The notes below the pieces were generated by a model, which did not search any database, was not told where the DNA came from, and saw only the letters and a list, made by a program, of their open reading frames with translations. The position numbers were made by a program, and so were the translations under genes. DNA of 64,000 nucleotides. It comes from WTKD01 sp965243525 (GTDB lineage: Bacteria; Spirochaetota; Spirochaetia; WTKD01). Below are positions 45,503-54,826 of the stretch, piece by piece (the first letter of the stretch is position 1; every line of letters begins with the position of its first letter). Location of the stretch: NCBI GenBank assembly GCA_965243525.1, contig OZ251568.1:1178001-1242000 (forward strand), given 5' to 3'.

Positions 45503-45911
45503 CTGTTGGATTTGTTTGGTTCAGACTAGGTGGGTTTTCTGCAATAGCGACCCAGCTTTCACGAAGATCTTTTAATATTTCTACTACAACAGAAAGTTCG
45601 GTGTCATATTTCTTTTGGATATTAGTGTTGCTCAATACGCGATTTGCATATGCGTAGAGGCGAAATAGGTTTTGAGCAATTTCTCCTTGTTCCATGTCCA
45701 ATGAAACCATGAGCTCAGTAATGATGTCTTGTGCTTTTCCAATGGCATTGTTGACTGCATCGTATTTCTTAACCCCAGATTCAAAAAGTTTTGTTGCTGC
45801 TTCAATTTGATGGATTGCTTCGTCGTAGAGCATGACAACGAGTTTTAACGGGCTTGCTGTTTTTATGCTTGTTTCGCGGTAGAGTTGTGCGTTTACCGGA
45901 TGGTGTTTCAT
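45480..45911 (-). CDS. fliS: flagellar export chaperone FliS
   Basis: A 143-residue helical protein of the FliS family, which holds flagellin unfolded in the cytoplasm before export. Typical features: QLYRETSIKTASPLKLVVMLYDEAIHQI near the N-terminus, INELMVSLD-like IITELMVSLDMEQGEIAQNLFRLY, and LKDLRESW near the end. The start at ATG 45911 has AAAGGA about 9 nt upstream. In spirochaetes the flagella are periplasmic. No flagellin or fliD gene lies in the window. Confidence 0.9.
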   Translation of the reverse strand: MKHHPVNAQLYRETSIKTASPLKLVVMLYDEAIHQIEAATKLFESGVKKYDAVNNAIGKAQDIITELMVSLDMEQGEIAQNLFRLYAYANRVLSNTNIQKKYDTELSVVVEILKDLRESWVAIAENPPSLNQTNPTGGIDIAG

Positions 45912-46071
45912 GGGGTTTCCTTTGTTATTTTTGCAGAACAAACGGTATTTGATTCTCGATTTCCCTGTGTTTTTTGATTACACTCAAGTGAATACTGCGA
46001 TGAAACCATAGGCATGTCAGATTATATATCGGCATGGCAGGATAAAGAAACAAGTACGTAGGAGAAAAAAA

Positions 46072-47049
46072 ATGGCGGGAAAATTACGGATTGTCTTTCT
46101 CGATGAGGCCTCATTGGGGGATGATGTTGATTTCGATGAATTTAGAACATTGGGCGAGTATGTTGCTCATCCCTCGTGTAAACAAGAAGATCTTGTTTTT
46201 TTGTTGCACAATGCACATGTTGTGATCACCAACAAAATGCGATTTGATCAGAGCGTTCTTGAACGGCTCCCTGACTTGCGGTTAATTTGTGTGACCGCTA
46301 CTGGACACGATAATATCGATATCGATGCAGCGGCACGGTGTGGTATCGAGGTGCGCAATGTACGTGGATATTCAACGTATAGCGTAGTCCAACATACATT
46401 TGCACTCCTTTTCTATCTCATGGAGCATCTTCGTTTTTATGATGCCTATGTCCGGGAAGGACAGTATGAAAAGCATAATTCTTTTTCTTATTTTGCCAAT
46501 CAGTTCACTGAATTATATCAAAAGAATTTTGGCATCATTGGTATGGGTGAAATTGGGAGGCAAGTTGCACTCGTCGCACGAGCATTTGGAGCAAACGTTG
46601 CCTGGGCAAGCACCCAAGACAGTGTTCGTGAAGAAGGCTATCCTCGAAAAAACATCAGAGATTTGTGTGTGTGGGCAGATGTTGTTTCGATTCATGCCCC
46701 TTTGACGCCCCGCTCACGCAATTGCATTTCCTATGAAGAGCTGCAGTGTATGAAACCAGATGCTTTTTTGATAAATGTTGGTCGCGGAGGGATAGTCAAC
46801 GAGGCGGCATTGGCAGATGTGATTGCAAAAGGATGTATAGGTGGGGTTGGACTAGATGTATTGTCGCAGGAACCGCTTCGATCTGACAATCCTCTGCAGG
46901 CGGTCTTGCAATCAGAACGGTTGTTCATTACTCCCCACATGGCCTGGGGAAGCCACGAGGCGCGGTCCCGATTGATTCATGAATTAGCAGAAAACATTCG
47001 AGATTTTATGGGGGGAGGTGCGCGAAATGTGGTCAAGGCGGCGGTTTAG
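46072..47049 (+). CDS. D-isomer-specific 2-hydroxyacid dehydrogenase
   Basis: A 325-residue NAD(P)-dependent dehydrogenase. Features: VTATGHDNIDIDAAARCGIEV, the Rossmann loop GIIGMGEIGRQVA (about residue 153), SIHAPLTPRSRN, INVGRGGIVNEAALA (catalytic Arg region), GLDVLSQEP with the Glu, and ITPHMAWGSHEARSR with the catalytic His. Closest in look to glycerate dehydrogenase/hydroxypyruvate reductase; substrate not certain. GGAG precedes the ATG. It could not be shown to be SerA, since no ACT or ASB domain is present. Confidence 0.88.
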   Translation: MAGKLRIVFLDEASLGDDVDFDEFRTLGEYVAHPSCKQEDLVFLLHNAHVVITNKMRFDQSVLERLPDLRLICVTATGHDNIDIDAAARCGIEVRNVRGYSTYSVVQHTFALLFYLMEHLRFYDAYVREGQYEKHNSFSYFANQFTELYQKNFGIIGMGEIGRQVALVARAFGANVAWASTQDSVREEGYPRKNIRDLCVWADVVSIHAPLTPRSRNCISYEELQCMKPDAFLINVGRGGIVNEAALADVIAKGCIGGVGLDVLSQEPLRSDNPLQAVLQSERLFITPHMAWGSHEARSRLIHELAENIRDFMGGGARNVVKAAV

Positions 47050-47217
47050 CAAAAAGAATTTTCTCTATAGCAATACGTTGCATCAAAAATAATATATTGG
47101 TATTGCCATTGTTTGCATACTGAATTATGATGTTTCCATCGTGAACACGCATATTTTTTCTACAGCGTTGTTTTTCTCTTCCATGTGTATGTCCCGCTAA
47201 GGGACGAGTATATTTTT

Positions 47218-47281
47218 TTCACAGTTAGCATAGGTATAGTTATATAAATAGCATGAAAAGGTTCTAAGAATTTTTTAGAAC
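47218..47281 (+). promoter_or_regulatory. metY promoter and leader hairpin
   Basis: TTCACA (47218-47223), 17-nt spacer, TATATA (47241-47246). The leader of about 75 nt contains a hairpin GTTCTAA (47261-47267)/TTAGAAC (47275-47281) with a 7-nt loop. Upstream, GTCCC/GGGAC (47191-47205) is a smaller hairpin. The 280-bp gap before metY shows nothing else; no known methionine riboswitch pattern was recognised. Confidence 0.45.
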
Positions 47282-47329
47282 AAGGTAACGCTAAATGCGC
47301 GTAAAATATTTAATTGAAGGAAAACTATT

Positions 47330-48613
47330 ATGGCAGATGTAAAACATCATTTTAACACACTTGCAATTCATGCAGGTGAACAACCTGATGCAACTGGATC
47401 GCTTCATGTTCCAGTGTATCACAACATTTCATATGCATTTTTAAACTCTGAGCATGCCGCAAACTTGTTTGGATTGAAGGAATTTGGCAACATCTATACC
47501 CGGTTGATGAACCCAACGACAGGAGCCCTGCAAACAAGGTTTGCTGCTCTTGAAGGGGCTGCTGGTGCGGTTGCAACATCTTCGGGACATGCAGCGCAGC
47601 TCACCGCGTTCTTTAATCTTTTGCAACCGGGGGATGAATTGGTTGCGGCAAAGGAATTGTATGGAGGAACGGTTACGCAATTGAGCAAATCATTTCATCA
47701 ATTTGGATGGAAGACTCGTTTTGCCTCAGTGCACGATCTTGATACCATCCGTTCGTTGATCACCGAAAAAACAAAGGGAATCTACGTTGAAAGTTATTCC
47801 AATCCTTCTGGTGCTATTGCTGATATCGAAGCGCTTGCAGCGATTGCGCATGATGCGGGCATACCATTGATTGTTGACAATACTATTCCAACTCCAGCCC
47901 TCTTGCGACCTATTGAATATGGTGCAGACATCGTTGTTGCATCGTTGACCAAGTATCTGACGGGAAATTCTACTGTTCTTGGAGGAATCATCGCTGATTC
48001 AGGAGGCTTTGATTGGACCCAAAATGACAAGTTTCCTCTGTTGACCGCACCGGACCCATCCTATCATGGAGTTCAGTTTGCGCAGACTTTTGAGGCTTTG
48101 GGATTCACCGTAAGGACGATTGCGGTCGGATTGCGTGATCTTGGAACGACGCTTTCCCCACACAATGCATTTACAACGTTGACAGCTTTGGAAACAGTGT
48201 CCTTGCGGGTTGAACGCCATGTTGAGAATGCTGCAGCTGTTGCAGCCTTTTTGCATGAACATCCAAAGGTGGAATCGGTGTTGCACCCGGATTATGAAAG
48301 CAGTGAGATAAACAAAAAGCTTCGAAAACGATATTTCCCTAATGGAGTGCCATCAGTATTCAGCATAAAACTGAAAGGAGGCGTTGCAGCCGGTGAAGCA
48401 TTGGTGCACGGAGTAACATTGTTTTCGCATGTCGCAAACCTTGGTGATGCGCGTTCGCTCATTATTCACCCTGCCACGACGACCCATTCGCAACTGAGTG
48501 ACGAACAGAAAAAGGATGCTTTTGCCTCACCAGGAATTATTCGACTTTCCATAGGATTAGAGGACAAGGATGACATTATAGCTGATCTTGAGCAGGCTCT
48601 GGGCAAGGTCTAA
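47330..48613 (+). CDS. metY: O-acetylhomoserine sulfhydrylase
   Basis: A 427-residue Cys/Met-metabolism PLP enzyme making homocysteine from O-acetylhomoserine and sulfide. Features: FNTLAIHAGEQPD, YTRLMNPTTGALQTRFAALEG, ATSSGHAAQLTAF, VDNTIPTPALLRPIEYGADIVV, the PLP Lys in ASLTKYLTGNSTVLGG, and the long C-terminal segments SHVANLGDARSLIIHPATTTHSQL. The length and the insertion after the PLP Lys separate MetY from MetB/MetC. GAAGGA upstream of the ATG. Followed after 132 bp by the MetA fusion that would make its substrate. Confidence 0.94.
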   Translation: MADVKHHFNTLAIHAGEQPDATGSLHVPVYHNISYAFLNSEHAANLFGLKEFGNIYTRLMNPTTGALQTRFAALEGAAGAVATSSGHAAQLTAFFNLLQPGDELVAAKELYGGTVTQLSKSFHQFGWKTRFASVHDLDTIRSLITEKTKGIYVESYSNPSGAIADIEALAAIAHDAGIPLIVDNTIPTPALLRPIEYGADIVVASLTKYLTGNSTVLGGIIADSGGFDWTQNDKFPLLTAPDPSYHGVQFAQTFEALGFTVRTIAVGLRDLGTTLSPHNAFTTLTALETVSLRVERHVENAAAVAAFLHEHPKVESVLHPDYESSEINKKLRKRYFPNGVPSVFSIKLKGGVAAGEALVHGVTLFSHVANLGDARSLIIHPATTTHSQLSDEQKKDAFASPGIIRLSIGLEDKDDIIADLEQALGKV

Positions 48614-48678
48614 TTAATAAGATGTTTCATGCGTGTAGCACCGCCTTGCGCACGCTTTCTTGTTATTGGAGAAAAACT

Positions 48679-48732
48679 ATGCGAAGTTGCCAGAAGACGT
48701 CAGAGATATGCAGAGTTATTTTGTGTATATAA
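48679..48732 (+). CDS. possible Cys-containing leader peptide
   Basis: A 17-codon frame (MRSCQKTSEICRVILCI) with GGAG 8 nt before its ATG. It ends 14 nt before the metA-fusion ATG, and its stop codon abuts the AAGGA used by that gene. Three of 17 residues are Cys. It may be a regulatory leader peptide; it may also be chance. Confidence 0.3.
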   Translation: MRSCQKTSEICRVILCI

Positions 48733-48745
48733 AGGAAATAACGCG

Positions 48746-50896
48746 ATGCCAGTATTGCTAAAAAAACACCATCCAATGATCCCCTTACTCCAGCAAGAGG
48801 GGTGTCGCGTTCTTGAAAAGAAGGCTGAGAAGGAGGTTCTTCGCATCGGGCTGTTGAACCTCATGCCAAAAAAAATTGAAACGGAAGGGCATTTTGCCCG
48901 TGTGTTATCACATTCGGTGGTGAACGTCGAACTTGTTTTTTTGAAAATGACATCCTATACGCCGCAACACGTATCGCAAGAGCATATGCGCACCTTCTAT
49001 CAACCGTGGACGCAGTATAAAGAACACCCCACGCATCTTGATGGGTTGATTGTCACCGGTGCCCCAGTTGAACTACTTGACTACGAAGAAGTTGATTATT
49101 GGAAAGAATTGGTTGATGTATTTGCCATGGTGCGAGAACATAAGATCTGCACCCTGTTTATCTGTTGGGCTGCCCAGGCTGCATTGTATGCGTACTGGAA
49201 GATCAACAAGCATCGCCTGCCTGAAAAAGCCTTCGGCATTTATCGACATCAGTTGACGAAAACACATCCTCTTTTTCTTGGATTTGATGACAGCTTCCTA
49301 GTTCCCGTGTCCCGGCATACGACCATCCGGAAAGAAGATGTAGCGGCGATAGATGCGATACAGATACTCGCTGAATCGCCGAGATCGGGGTTGTATGCCC
49401 TGTGTAATACTGAGTTATCGCAATTCTTTTTGTTTAATCACCTTGAATATGAAGCAGAGACCATCGGAAATGAATATACGCGCGATCTTGAACGAGGAGA
49501 TGCGATTGTTAAACCCCACAACTATTTTGTTGAGAGCGCAGAAGGGACATTGTTGCATCGATGGCGATCATATGCGACATTGCTCCACAGCAATTGGTTG
49601 CATATCTGTGTGAATGAACAAGAAAAACGAATGAACGGAATGCGTCGGGCGCGAGTAGGGATCGCAGGGCAGACTGAATTGGCGCATGCAGTTGCACAAC
49701 AGTTTTATAAACGACGCGATGTTATTGAAACAAAAACCAATACGTATATTGAACTTGTTATGAGCAAACCGGACATCGCTGTTCAAGAAGATCAAAAGCA
49801 GCAGGATCATCAAGGCGTTGTGTGGGCGGCAAACGATACGGATCTTGTCGAGCACGAGGATATTGATGTTGTCGTTGAAACGCACAAAGATGAGATTCTG
49901 GGAAAGGAATTAGTCGAAGCAGCCCTGGCTCATCGAAAACCGGTCATTGCTACCAATGCCCGCATTCTTGCTGAGTATGGATTATCCATTATTCGGAGGG
50001 CAGAATCACAACACACAGCATTTTCTTATGAATCGATTGTTGGCAGCGGCATTCCTGTGTTAAAAACGGTACGAGAGGCATTGGCCTCTGATCATATTAA
50101 ACAGATTCATGCAGTATTAAGCGCACCGAGCAATATGCTTTTGGACATAGTTGAGCAACGCAAAACGTCGGTTGCTGCGTTGCAGAAAGGGCCTGGACTG
50201 CCATCTGATATTGGTAGATATGCTGACCTGTTTCCTTTAGAAGATCGATATGTATCGGGATATGATACCGCATTCAAACTCAACGTGCTTTCATGTATTG
50301 GATTTGGAAAAAATTATCTTGTTGATGCTATGCCCATTCATGGCATCGATGCGGTTGCAGCCCTTGATGTTCACTATGCAAGGCATTCTGAATGCACGAT
50401 GAAGGTTTGTGGATATGCACGTGATGAAGGTGAATACATCGCCGTCTGGGTTGGTCCGATGTTCTTGCCGCATACAAAAAATTCCACATCGTATAAATTA
50501 GCGCAGGTTGAAAACTCACAAAATGCATTGCATTGCCGTTCGCAGGCGGTGGGTGATCTCTTTCTGCAGGGGCCCGGTATCGGGGCAGAACCCGCTGCAA
50601 ATGCGGTGCTTTCTGATTTGGTTGATATATTGGTGCGAAGATCTCAAAACAGCTTTGGCGTTCCCGCTCGTGATGTTCCTACACTTGAATGTCGACTTCC
50701 GCAACAACGATGGCAGTGGTATGTGCGTAGCTCTGTTGCATTGCCTTATGAGGTGCTTCCCTATACCCATCAGGAGAATTTTCAAGGATCTTGGTGTTTG
50801 TTGACAGAACAAATGACCGCACAGCAGTTTCTTGAACGTCGCCCTCCAGAAGTGATCTTTTTCGCTCCATATTATGTGGAAGAAGGCTTTGTATAG
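48746..50896 (+). CDS. homoserine O-acetyltransferase fused to a homoserine-dehydrogenase-like domain
   Basis: A 716-residue fusion. Residues 1-about 292 are MetA (homoserine transacylase): IGLLNLMPKKIETEG, IVTGAPVELLDYEEVDYW, the nucleophile Cys140 in FICWAAQAALY, and His232/Glu234 in NHLEYEA. Glu109 after GAPV is the residue associated with acetyl-CoA use in this family. Residues about 300-716 resemble homoserine dehydrogenase, but its motifs are altered: the NADP loop reads GIAGQTELA, TANKA reads ATNAR, NGTxN reads SAPSN, and the metal/substrate loop reads YADLFPLED; SGYDTAFKL keeps Asp and Lys. The dehydrogenase part may be inactive. Start at 48746 has AAGGA 10 nt upstream. Confidence 0.88.
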   Translation: MPVLLKKHHPMIPLLQQEGCRVLEKKAEKEVLRIGLLNLMPKKIETEGHFARVLSHSVVNVELVFLKMTSYTPQHVSQEHMRTFYQPWTQYKEHPTHLDGLIVTGAPVELLDYEEVDYWKELVDVFAMVREHKICTLFICWAAQAALYAYWKINKHRLPEKAFGIYRHQLTKTHPLFLGFDDSFLVPVSRHTTIRKEDVAAIDAIQILAESPRSGLYALCNTELSQFFLFNHLEYEAETIGNEYTRDLERGDAIVKPHNYFVESAEGTLLHRWRSYATLLHSNWLHICVNEQEKRMNGMRRARVGIAGQTELAHAVAQQFYKRRDVIETKTNTYIELVMSKPDIAVQEDQKQQDHQGVVWAANDTDLVEHEDIDVVVETHKDEILGKELVEAALAHRKPVIATNARILAEYGLSIIRRAESQHTAFSYESIVGSGIPVLKTVREALASDHIKQIHAVLSAPSNMLLDIVEQRKTSVAALQKGPGLPSDIGRYADLFPLEDRYVSGYDTAFKLNVLSCIGFGKNYLVDAMPIHGIDAVAALDVHYARHSECTMKVCGYARDEGEYIAVWVGPMFLPHTKNSTSYKLAQVENSQNALHCRSQAVGDLFLQGPGIGAEPAANAVLSDLVDILVRRSQNSFGVPARDVPTLECRLPQQRWQWYVRSSVALPYEVLPYTHQENFQGSWCLLTEQMTAQQFLERRPPEVIFFAPYYVEEGFV

Positions 50897-50967
50897 GAAT
50901 CAATCCAGAATTCAGAACTATAGTATGAGATATTCACTTGTAGCGATCTTGATGCGGTTAGGAACTA

Positions 50968-51756
50968 TCAAGAATCAGCAATCATATTTCCAGCCTGTAC
51001 CAAGGATGAAACAAATTGTGTTACCGGTTCGATCAAGTTCCCTTCAGTATGTGCAGTGATCATGCGCACTATGGCAGATCCCACCACGACAATGTCGACA
51101 TGCGGTGCCAACAGGGCAACTTGTTCAGGTGTTTGGATGCCAAATCCTCCAATAACCACAGGAAAATGCTGGTTGATATATCGCAGCTTCTGAATGATAT
51201 CGTTGTTTATCGTTGTACGTTTTCCAGTGATGCCAGTGCGAAGGGATACATAAACGTATTTTTGACCGACATAAGAGAGAATGCGCTCAGGTGGGCTGGT
51301 GATGGTAATTACTGGAACTGTCTCAATACCGTATTTTTTAGTTATTTGAAACAGATGCTCATCGGCATCAAAAGGAAGGTCTGGAATGATAAGCCCGCTG
51401 ACTCCGATGTGATGACAACGTTCCACAAATGTTTGCACTCCAGCTCGAAATATGATGTTTGCATAGGTCATGATGAAAAAAGGAATGGGATAGCTTGCTA
51501 TGAGCTGTTGGAGCTGCACAAATGCGTCATCTAGGGTGAATTTGCCGTGATCTATAGCGTGTCTGCAGGCCTCTTGGATTGCTGGGCCGTCTCCAGAAGG
51601 GTCAGAAAAGGGAAATTGAATCTCAATGTGTGAGGATCCTCCTGCGACGAGCGCTTGCACAACGTGATGATAAGCTGATCGATTGGGAAAATGCGAAATG
51701 CAATGGGTCATAATAGGGATTTTTGTCGTTTGTTCTGTGTTAATAGCATTATCCAT
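50968..51756 (-). CDS. trpA: tryptophan synthase alpha chain
   Basis: A 262-residue TIM barrel that cleaves indole-3-glycerol phosphate to indole. The catalytic Glu lies in HIEIQFPFSDPSGDGPAIQ and the catalytic Asp in the same segment's SGDGP region (family: Glu49, Asp60). IMTYANIIFRAG, GLIIPDLPFDAD, SLRTGITGKR, and GGFGIQTPEQV are further matches. ATG at 51756 overlaps the trpB stop by 8 nt, giving equal translation of the two subunits. Last gene of the trp set, convergent with the MetA fusion; no terminator is recognised between them. Confidence 0.95.
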   Translation of the reverse strand: MDNAINTEQTTKIPIMTHCISHFPNRSAYHHVVQALVAGGSSHIEIQFPFSDPSGDGPAIQEACRHAIDHGKFTLDDAFVQLQQLIASYPIPFFIMTYANIIFRAGVQTFVERCHHIGVSGLIIPDLPFDADEHLFQITKKYGIETVPVITITSPPERILSYVGQKYVYVSLRTGITGKRTTINNDIIQKLRYINQHFPVVIGGFGIQTPEQVALLAPHVDIVVVGSAIVRMITAHTEGNLIEPVTQFVSSLVQAGNMIADS

Positions 51757-53077
51757 TGTCAGTGTCCTTGCGGGGTGTAGCAATCATTGCATCCAAAGTG
51801 CCAAGCTCATTGCTGAGATAGGACCTCCACGCTTTGGGTTGTGTATGTGGTGCTGCAATGAATATATCTTTGTCGCCTCGCCCCGACATGTGAATGACGA
51901 TGCTCTCTTGTGGAGAGAGTTTTGGAGCAATTTTCAATGCCGCAGCTCCTGCGTGAGCAGATTCAAGGGCGAAGATGACCCCCTCATGTCGCGCAAAAAA
52001 TTGCAAGGCATCCAGAGCCTCTTGATCATTGGCAGAACTAAACTGCACCGCACCAGATGAACCAAGAGATGCAAGTTCAGGGCCAATTCCTGGATAATCC
52101 AATCCTGCTGCAATCGAATGGGTGGGAAGGAGCTGTCCATCTGCATCGCTTAAAAAATACGATCTATATCCATGAGCGATTCCTTCAGGGGCGTTGTTGT
52201 TCATCCGGGTGGCGTTTCCGGTGTTGTTTCCTCCAGCCTCGACTCCCAACAATGTAGGGGGATTGATTTTTGAGAAATAGGCAAGAACATCCTCGCTGAG
52301 CAAGGGCGGTTGCGTGGTGTTAGGGGTATGTATGAAGGGGTGGAATATTCCCATGGCATTTGAACCACCACCAACCGATGCGATGATGTAGCGTGGATTT
52401 ATCTGTTTTTCACAGAGTTGTGAAACAAGCTCTTTTCCAATGATTGACTGAAATTCACGTACCATGGTTGGAAAGGGGTGGGGACCCAGAGCTGATCCAA
52501 TGATATAATGCGTCGATTCAAAAGATTCAGCCCAATCGCGCAGAGCTTCATTCACCGCGTCTTTCAATGTCTGTGTGCCGCTGTGGACGCAGACAACCTC
52601 GGCACCAAATTGTTCCATGTAATACACATTGGGGTATTGTCTTCGCCAATCAACCGTTCCCATATAGATGCGACAGGGGATGCCAAATCGCGCACACATA
52701 GCAGCAGTAGCCGCACCGTGTTGTCCTGCTCCGGTTTCTGCAATAATACGCGTTTTGCCCAATCGTTGTGCAAGAAGCACCTGTCCCAGTGCATTGTTAA
52801 TTTTGTGTGCACCAGTGTTTGCGAGACCTTCGAGCTTGATGTAAATCTGAGCCCCTCCTAAGGCCTTACTTGCGCGTTTTGCATGCATAAGCGGAGTAGG
52901 TCTGCCGATATAATCTTTTGCATGAGCAGCAAAGACCTTCCAAAATTCTTGATCTTGTTGGATTTCGGCAAAGGAGGTAGCAAGCTCCTGCAGGGCTGGA
53001 ACGAGCACTTCAGAGCTATACCTTCCACCGAAGGCACCGAAATATCCATCGTTTGATATATTATTTCTGTGGGACAT
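51749..53077 (-). CDS. trpB: tryptophan synthase beta chain
   Basis: A 442-residue PLP enzyme joining indole and serine. Features: GYFGAFGGRYSSEVL, YIGRPTPL, the PLP Lys in NTGAHKINNALGQ (about residue 93), ETGAGQHGAATA with the Glu, IASVGGGSNAMG (phosphate loop), and GLDYPGIGPE. The start follows an extended -10 (TGC-TATAAT, -10 at 53085-53090) by 7 nt and lies 77 bp downstream of trpCF, so trpBA probably has its own promoter in addition to read-through. Confidence 0.96.
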   Translation of the reverse strand: MSHRNNISNDGYFGAFGGRYSSEVLVPALQELATSFAEIQQDQEFWKVFAAHAKDYIGRPTPLMHAKRASKALGGAQIYIKLEGLANTGAHKINNALGQVLLAQRLGKTRIIAETGAGQHGAATAAMCARFGIPCRIYMGTVDWRRQYPNVYYMEQFGAEVVCVHSGTQTLKDAVNEALRDWAESFESTHYIIGSALGPHPFPTMVREFQSIIGKELVSQLCEKQINPRYIIASVGGGSNAMGIFHPFIHTPNTTQPPLLSEDVLAYFSKINPPTLLGVEAGGNNTGNATRMNNNAPEGIAHGYRSYFLSDADGQLLPTHSIAAGLDYPGIGPELASLGSSGAVQFSSANDQEALDALQFFARHEGVIFALESAHAGAAALKIAPKLSPQESIVIHMSGRGDKDIFIAAPHTQPKAWRSYLSNELGTLDAMIATPRKDTDNG

Positions 53078-53154
53078 ATGCCGTATTATAGCAGAATACT
53101 GAATAGCAATGGTATGGCTATTAAACGTTACGGAGATGTAGTGAAAAATTTGTT

Positions 53155-54717
53155 TTAGCTGAGGCGAGTTGATGCAATAGCTTTAAAAAACTGTTCTATC
53201 TTTGTGTGCGATTTCTTTGCAGGGGTTTCTTCTAAGCCACTTGAAATATCGATGCATTCGGGACGATAGGTTCGAATGATGTCTGCAACATTGTCCGGAG
53301 TGATGCCCCCAGCGAGCCAAAGCGGAAATCCTTCTGGCAGCAATTGTAACAGATCATCTGCAATACGCAGCCCTGTGCCACCCTTTGCATGGGGGCTGTA
53401 CGCATCAAGAAGGATGCGAGGCGAGGGATAAGTATCGAGAAGTTTTATATACTGATCATCTTGCGGACGTAACGCTTTATAACTAGGAAATAGCTGTTCG
53501 CAGACTTCTGGAGGCTCATCTCCATGCAGTTGAAGCGCATCGATATATCCGTTGCGGAGAAGTTCATCGATTGTTGGATCAAGTTCTCTGGCATCTGTCG
53601 AAAGCTCAACAACGGCAACTTTCAGAATATCATATCTCGCAAGTGATGCAAGGAATGCTGCATCCACCCTTCTCTGTGAAGGAACCATGATAAAACCAAG
53701 GATGTCTGCTCCAGATTCCATGGCATACTGGGCATCTTCTTGTGAACAAATGCCGCAAATCTTCACCAGAGGTAGGCCTGTTGATTTTTTTTCTTGGATA
53801 CGCTGCGCAATGTTATTCCAGAATCGATGATGATCAGAGACTGAATGTGGTTTGGACAAAGAATTTTTGGCGGGCACATCCAGTGGTTTGATCTGCGTTG
53901 AAGCGAGTGAATTGCCCTTTTCAGACCTTGATTGCGCATGGTTAGACGTGTCTTTCCGAGGAGAGGACGAAGCATGGGAGCGATAGGTATCCACCAATCT
54001 ATGCGTCAATCCTGCATCCCGGACAACTGCTTCTCCCACCAAGATACCGTCGAATCCTCCATGCAGTGCAAGTTGCAACCCATATGTCGATTGAATTCCT
54101 GATTCAAATATGCACCGTGTGTTCCAATTGATCTGTGAGCGCAGTGCAAGAGGAAGGAGGGGGTCGACTAAAAAAGTACGCAAATCGCGTGCATTGATCC
54201 CCGTGATTGCCGGTTGCAAAGGAGCGACAGATTGCAGTTCATACGTATTATGTATTTCAACCAAGGCAGCCAAACCAAGACGTCTGCATTCATCGAGCAT
54301 TTCGGCCATGATTTCGGGAGTCAGGACCGAAGCAAGCAAGAGTACCGCATCGGCACCGATGCGATATGCAATTTCGATATCTTCTTTTGACAGAAGGAAA
54401 TCCTTTTGTAATACAGCACAGTGTGGAAACGCTGCCTTTATTGCCATCAAATCAGCAACACTGCCGTTGAAATAATGTTCTTCGGTAAGCACCGAAATTG
54501 AAGTAATTCCGGCCTTCGCATACTGTCCTGCCTGTGCAAGAATATCCAATTCAGATGCAATGTTTCCCTTTGAAGGGCTTCGCCGTTTTATCTCACAGAT
54601 AACAGGAATATCGTGCAGAAAAGGCACAATGGGGTGCTGGCGTTCTGCCGGTATCGGATGTTGCGGTGGAGCAGTCTGTTTTTTCTCAATGATAGCATGC
54701 AGTATATTGTGATCCAT
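53155..54717 (-). CDS. trpCF: fused indole-3-glycerol-phosphate synthase / phosphoribosylanthranilate isomerase
   Basis: A 520-residue bifunctional protein. N-terminal IGPS (about residues 1-245): VICEIKRRSPSKG, AVLQKDFLL, ALVEIHN, GINARDLRTF, ESGI, and ILVGEAVV. C-terminal PRAI (about 315-520): VKICGICS with the catalytic Cys, GADILGFIMVPSQRRV, ALQLHGDE, LLDAYSPHAKGGTG, and LAGGITPDNV. The two are joined by a Ser/Lys-rich linker of roughly 65 residues, longer than in E. coli TrpCF. Order C-F matches the enteric fusion. TACACT lies 9 nt before the ATG, so an internal promoter is possible. Confidence 0.95.
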   Translation of the reverse strand: MDHNILHAIIEKKQTAPPQHPIPAERQHPIVPFLHDIPVICEIKRRSPSKGNIASELDILAQAGQYAKAGITSISVLTEEHYFNGSVADLMAIKAAFPHCAVLQKDFLLSKEDIEIAYRIGADAVLLLASVLTPEIMAEMLDECRRLGLAALVEIHNTYELQSVAPLQPAITGINARDLRTFLVDPLLPLALRSQINWNTRCIFESGIQSTYGLQLALHGGFDGILVGEAVVRDAGLTHRLVDTYRSHASSSPRKDTSNHAQSRSEKGNSLASTQIKPLDVPAKNSLSKPHSVSDHHRFWNNIAQRIQEKKSTGLPLVKICGICSQEDAQYAMESGADILGFIMVPSQRRVDAAFLASLARYDILKVAVVELSTDARELDPTIDELLRNGYIDALQLHGDEPPEVCEQLFPSYKALRPQDDQYIKLLDTYPSPRILLDAYSPHAKGGTGLRIADDLLQLLPEGFPLWLAGGITPDNVADIIRTYRPECIDISSGLEETPAKKSHTKIEQFFKAIASTRLS

Positions 54718-54826
54718 CTCTTATCTAGTGTACGAAAAATTGCATGTCTATGCAGCAGGCGATTTGTATTTTTGATTGTTGGCAATGTTCAGGAATGTCA
54801 AAAATATACGCATAGAATGTGTTGTA

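Noticed and set aside
46072..47049. Assigning the 2-hydroxyacid dehydrogenase as SerA
   Set aside because: No ACT or intervening domain and no linkage to serC; glycerate or hydroxypyruvate reductase is equally likely.
47050..47329. SAM riboswitch upstream of metY
   Set aside because: The leader from the predicted start is only about 75 nt with one 7-bp hairpin and none of the conserved riboswitch cores.
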